Shown: positions 32,281 through 32,425 of the stretch, piece after piece
How the letters are laid out: each line of letters opens with the position of its first letter
Numbering within the stretch: position 1 is the first letter of the stretch
Source: Candidatus Methanophagales archaeon
GTDB taxonomy: Archaea; Halobacteriota; Syntropharchaeia; Alkanophagales; Methanospirareceae
Direction of reading: 5' to 3'
NCBI GenBank assembly: GCA_003336485.1
Contig: QENH01000177.1
Location: forward strand, 1-32,425
Length of the DNA stretch: 32,425 nucleotides
Notes under the pieces: model-generated
What the model was told of the DNA's origin: nothing
What the model saw: only the letters and a program-made list of their open reading frames with translations
Database searches by the model: none
Translations under genes and position numbers: made by a program

Positions 32281-32346
32281 GAACGAGTTAGCAGAAATTC
32301 TGCTGCCTCAAAAAGTTTAATAAACATATATTCATAACATTGAACC

Positions 32347-32425
32347 ATGAAAAGAAACATCAAAATTGGTATAATTGTAGCTTTATTGATTCTTCTTATA
32401 TTTGCTTGGGCGCCTTGGTTGGATA
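32347..32425 (+). CDS. Start of a secreted or membrane-anchored protein (cut by window end)
   Basis: Only 26 codons are visible: MKRNIKIGIIVALLILLIFAWAPWLD, a basic start plus hydrophobic stretch typical of a signal peptide or N-terminal anchor. The identity cannot be told. It is preceded by the two palindromic sites described above, so it is probably a regulated gene. Confidence 0.6.
   Translation, partial: MKRNIKIGIIVALLILLIFAWAPWLD

Noticed and set aside
1-32425. CRISPR arrays, tRNA or rRNA genes
   Set aside because: No regularly spaced repeats and no T-loop (GGTTCGAATCC-like) or rRNA sequence were seen in any gap.

Overview
This is archaeal DNA, most likely from a euryarchaeal methanogen or methane/alkane oxidiser (an ANME-1/Methanophagales- or Syntrophoarchaeum-like genome). 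That placement is an inference. It rests on a ribosomal protein L40e gene, an archaeal-type aspartate-semialdehyde dehydrogenase, a CooC-type ATPase, multiheme c-type cytochromes, CobN and ChlI/ChlD-type chelatase subunits, NosD-like beta-helix surface proteins, GGTGA-type ribosome binding sites and TATA-box promoters. No tRNA, rRNA or CRISPR array was found.

Layout. 1-2.6 kb: 3' part of a hydantoinase/oxoprolinase gene, then a cytosolic zinc-dependent phospholipase C/nuclease-like protein. 2.8-4.9 kb: asd (minus strand) divergent from rpl40e-cooC, with a perfect 18-bp palindrome between them. 4.9-6.6 kb: two paralogous pentaheme cytochromes on the minus strand, each with its own copy of a ~60-bp regulatory block. 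6.7-10.6 kb: an S9 peptidase, a DUF6920-like protein, a transposase relic and a CGGC-domain protein. 10.7-19.7 kb: two copies of a segmental duplication. Copy 1 keeps a Gate-domain membrane protein and has lost its zinc-ribbon gene. Copy 2 keeps the zinc-ribbon gene and has lost the membrane protein. Between the two intact genes lie a broken beta-helix gene, an intact one, a radical SAM protein and cobN.

15.0-25.8 kb is the functional core. CobN (porphyrin-binding chelatase subunit) and a fused ChlI-ChlD AAA+/vWA subunit together could make a metal-inserting chelatase. They are followed by a surface protein with a PGF-CTERM-like tail, a metal-chelate/corrinoid binding protein carrying an EF-hand (dockerin-like) loop, a FecCD/BtuC permease and a BtuD/FecE ATPase. 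This reads as a corrinoid or tetrapyrrole uptake and metallation locus.

25.8-32.4 kb is decaying accessory DNA. It contains a long beta-helix gene interrupted only by in-frame stops, two broken MFS transporter fragments, MITE-like repeats, a frameshifted DUF3795 gene and an unidentified relic. Intact genes among these are an MBL-fold hydrolase, a small membrane protein and a VOC/zinc-ribbon fusion. The window ends in the first codons of a secreted or anchored protein preceded by two tandem palindromic operator-like sites.
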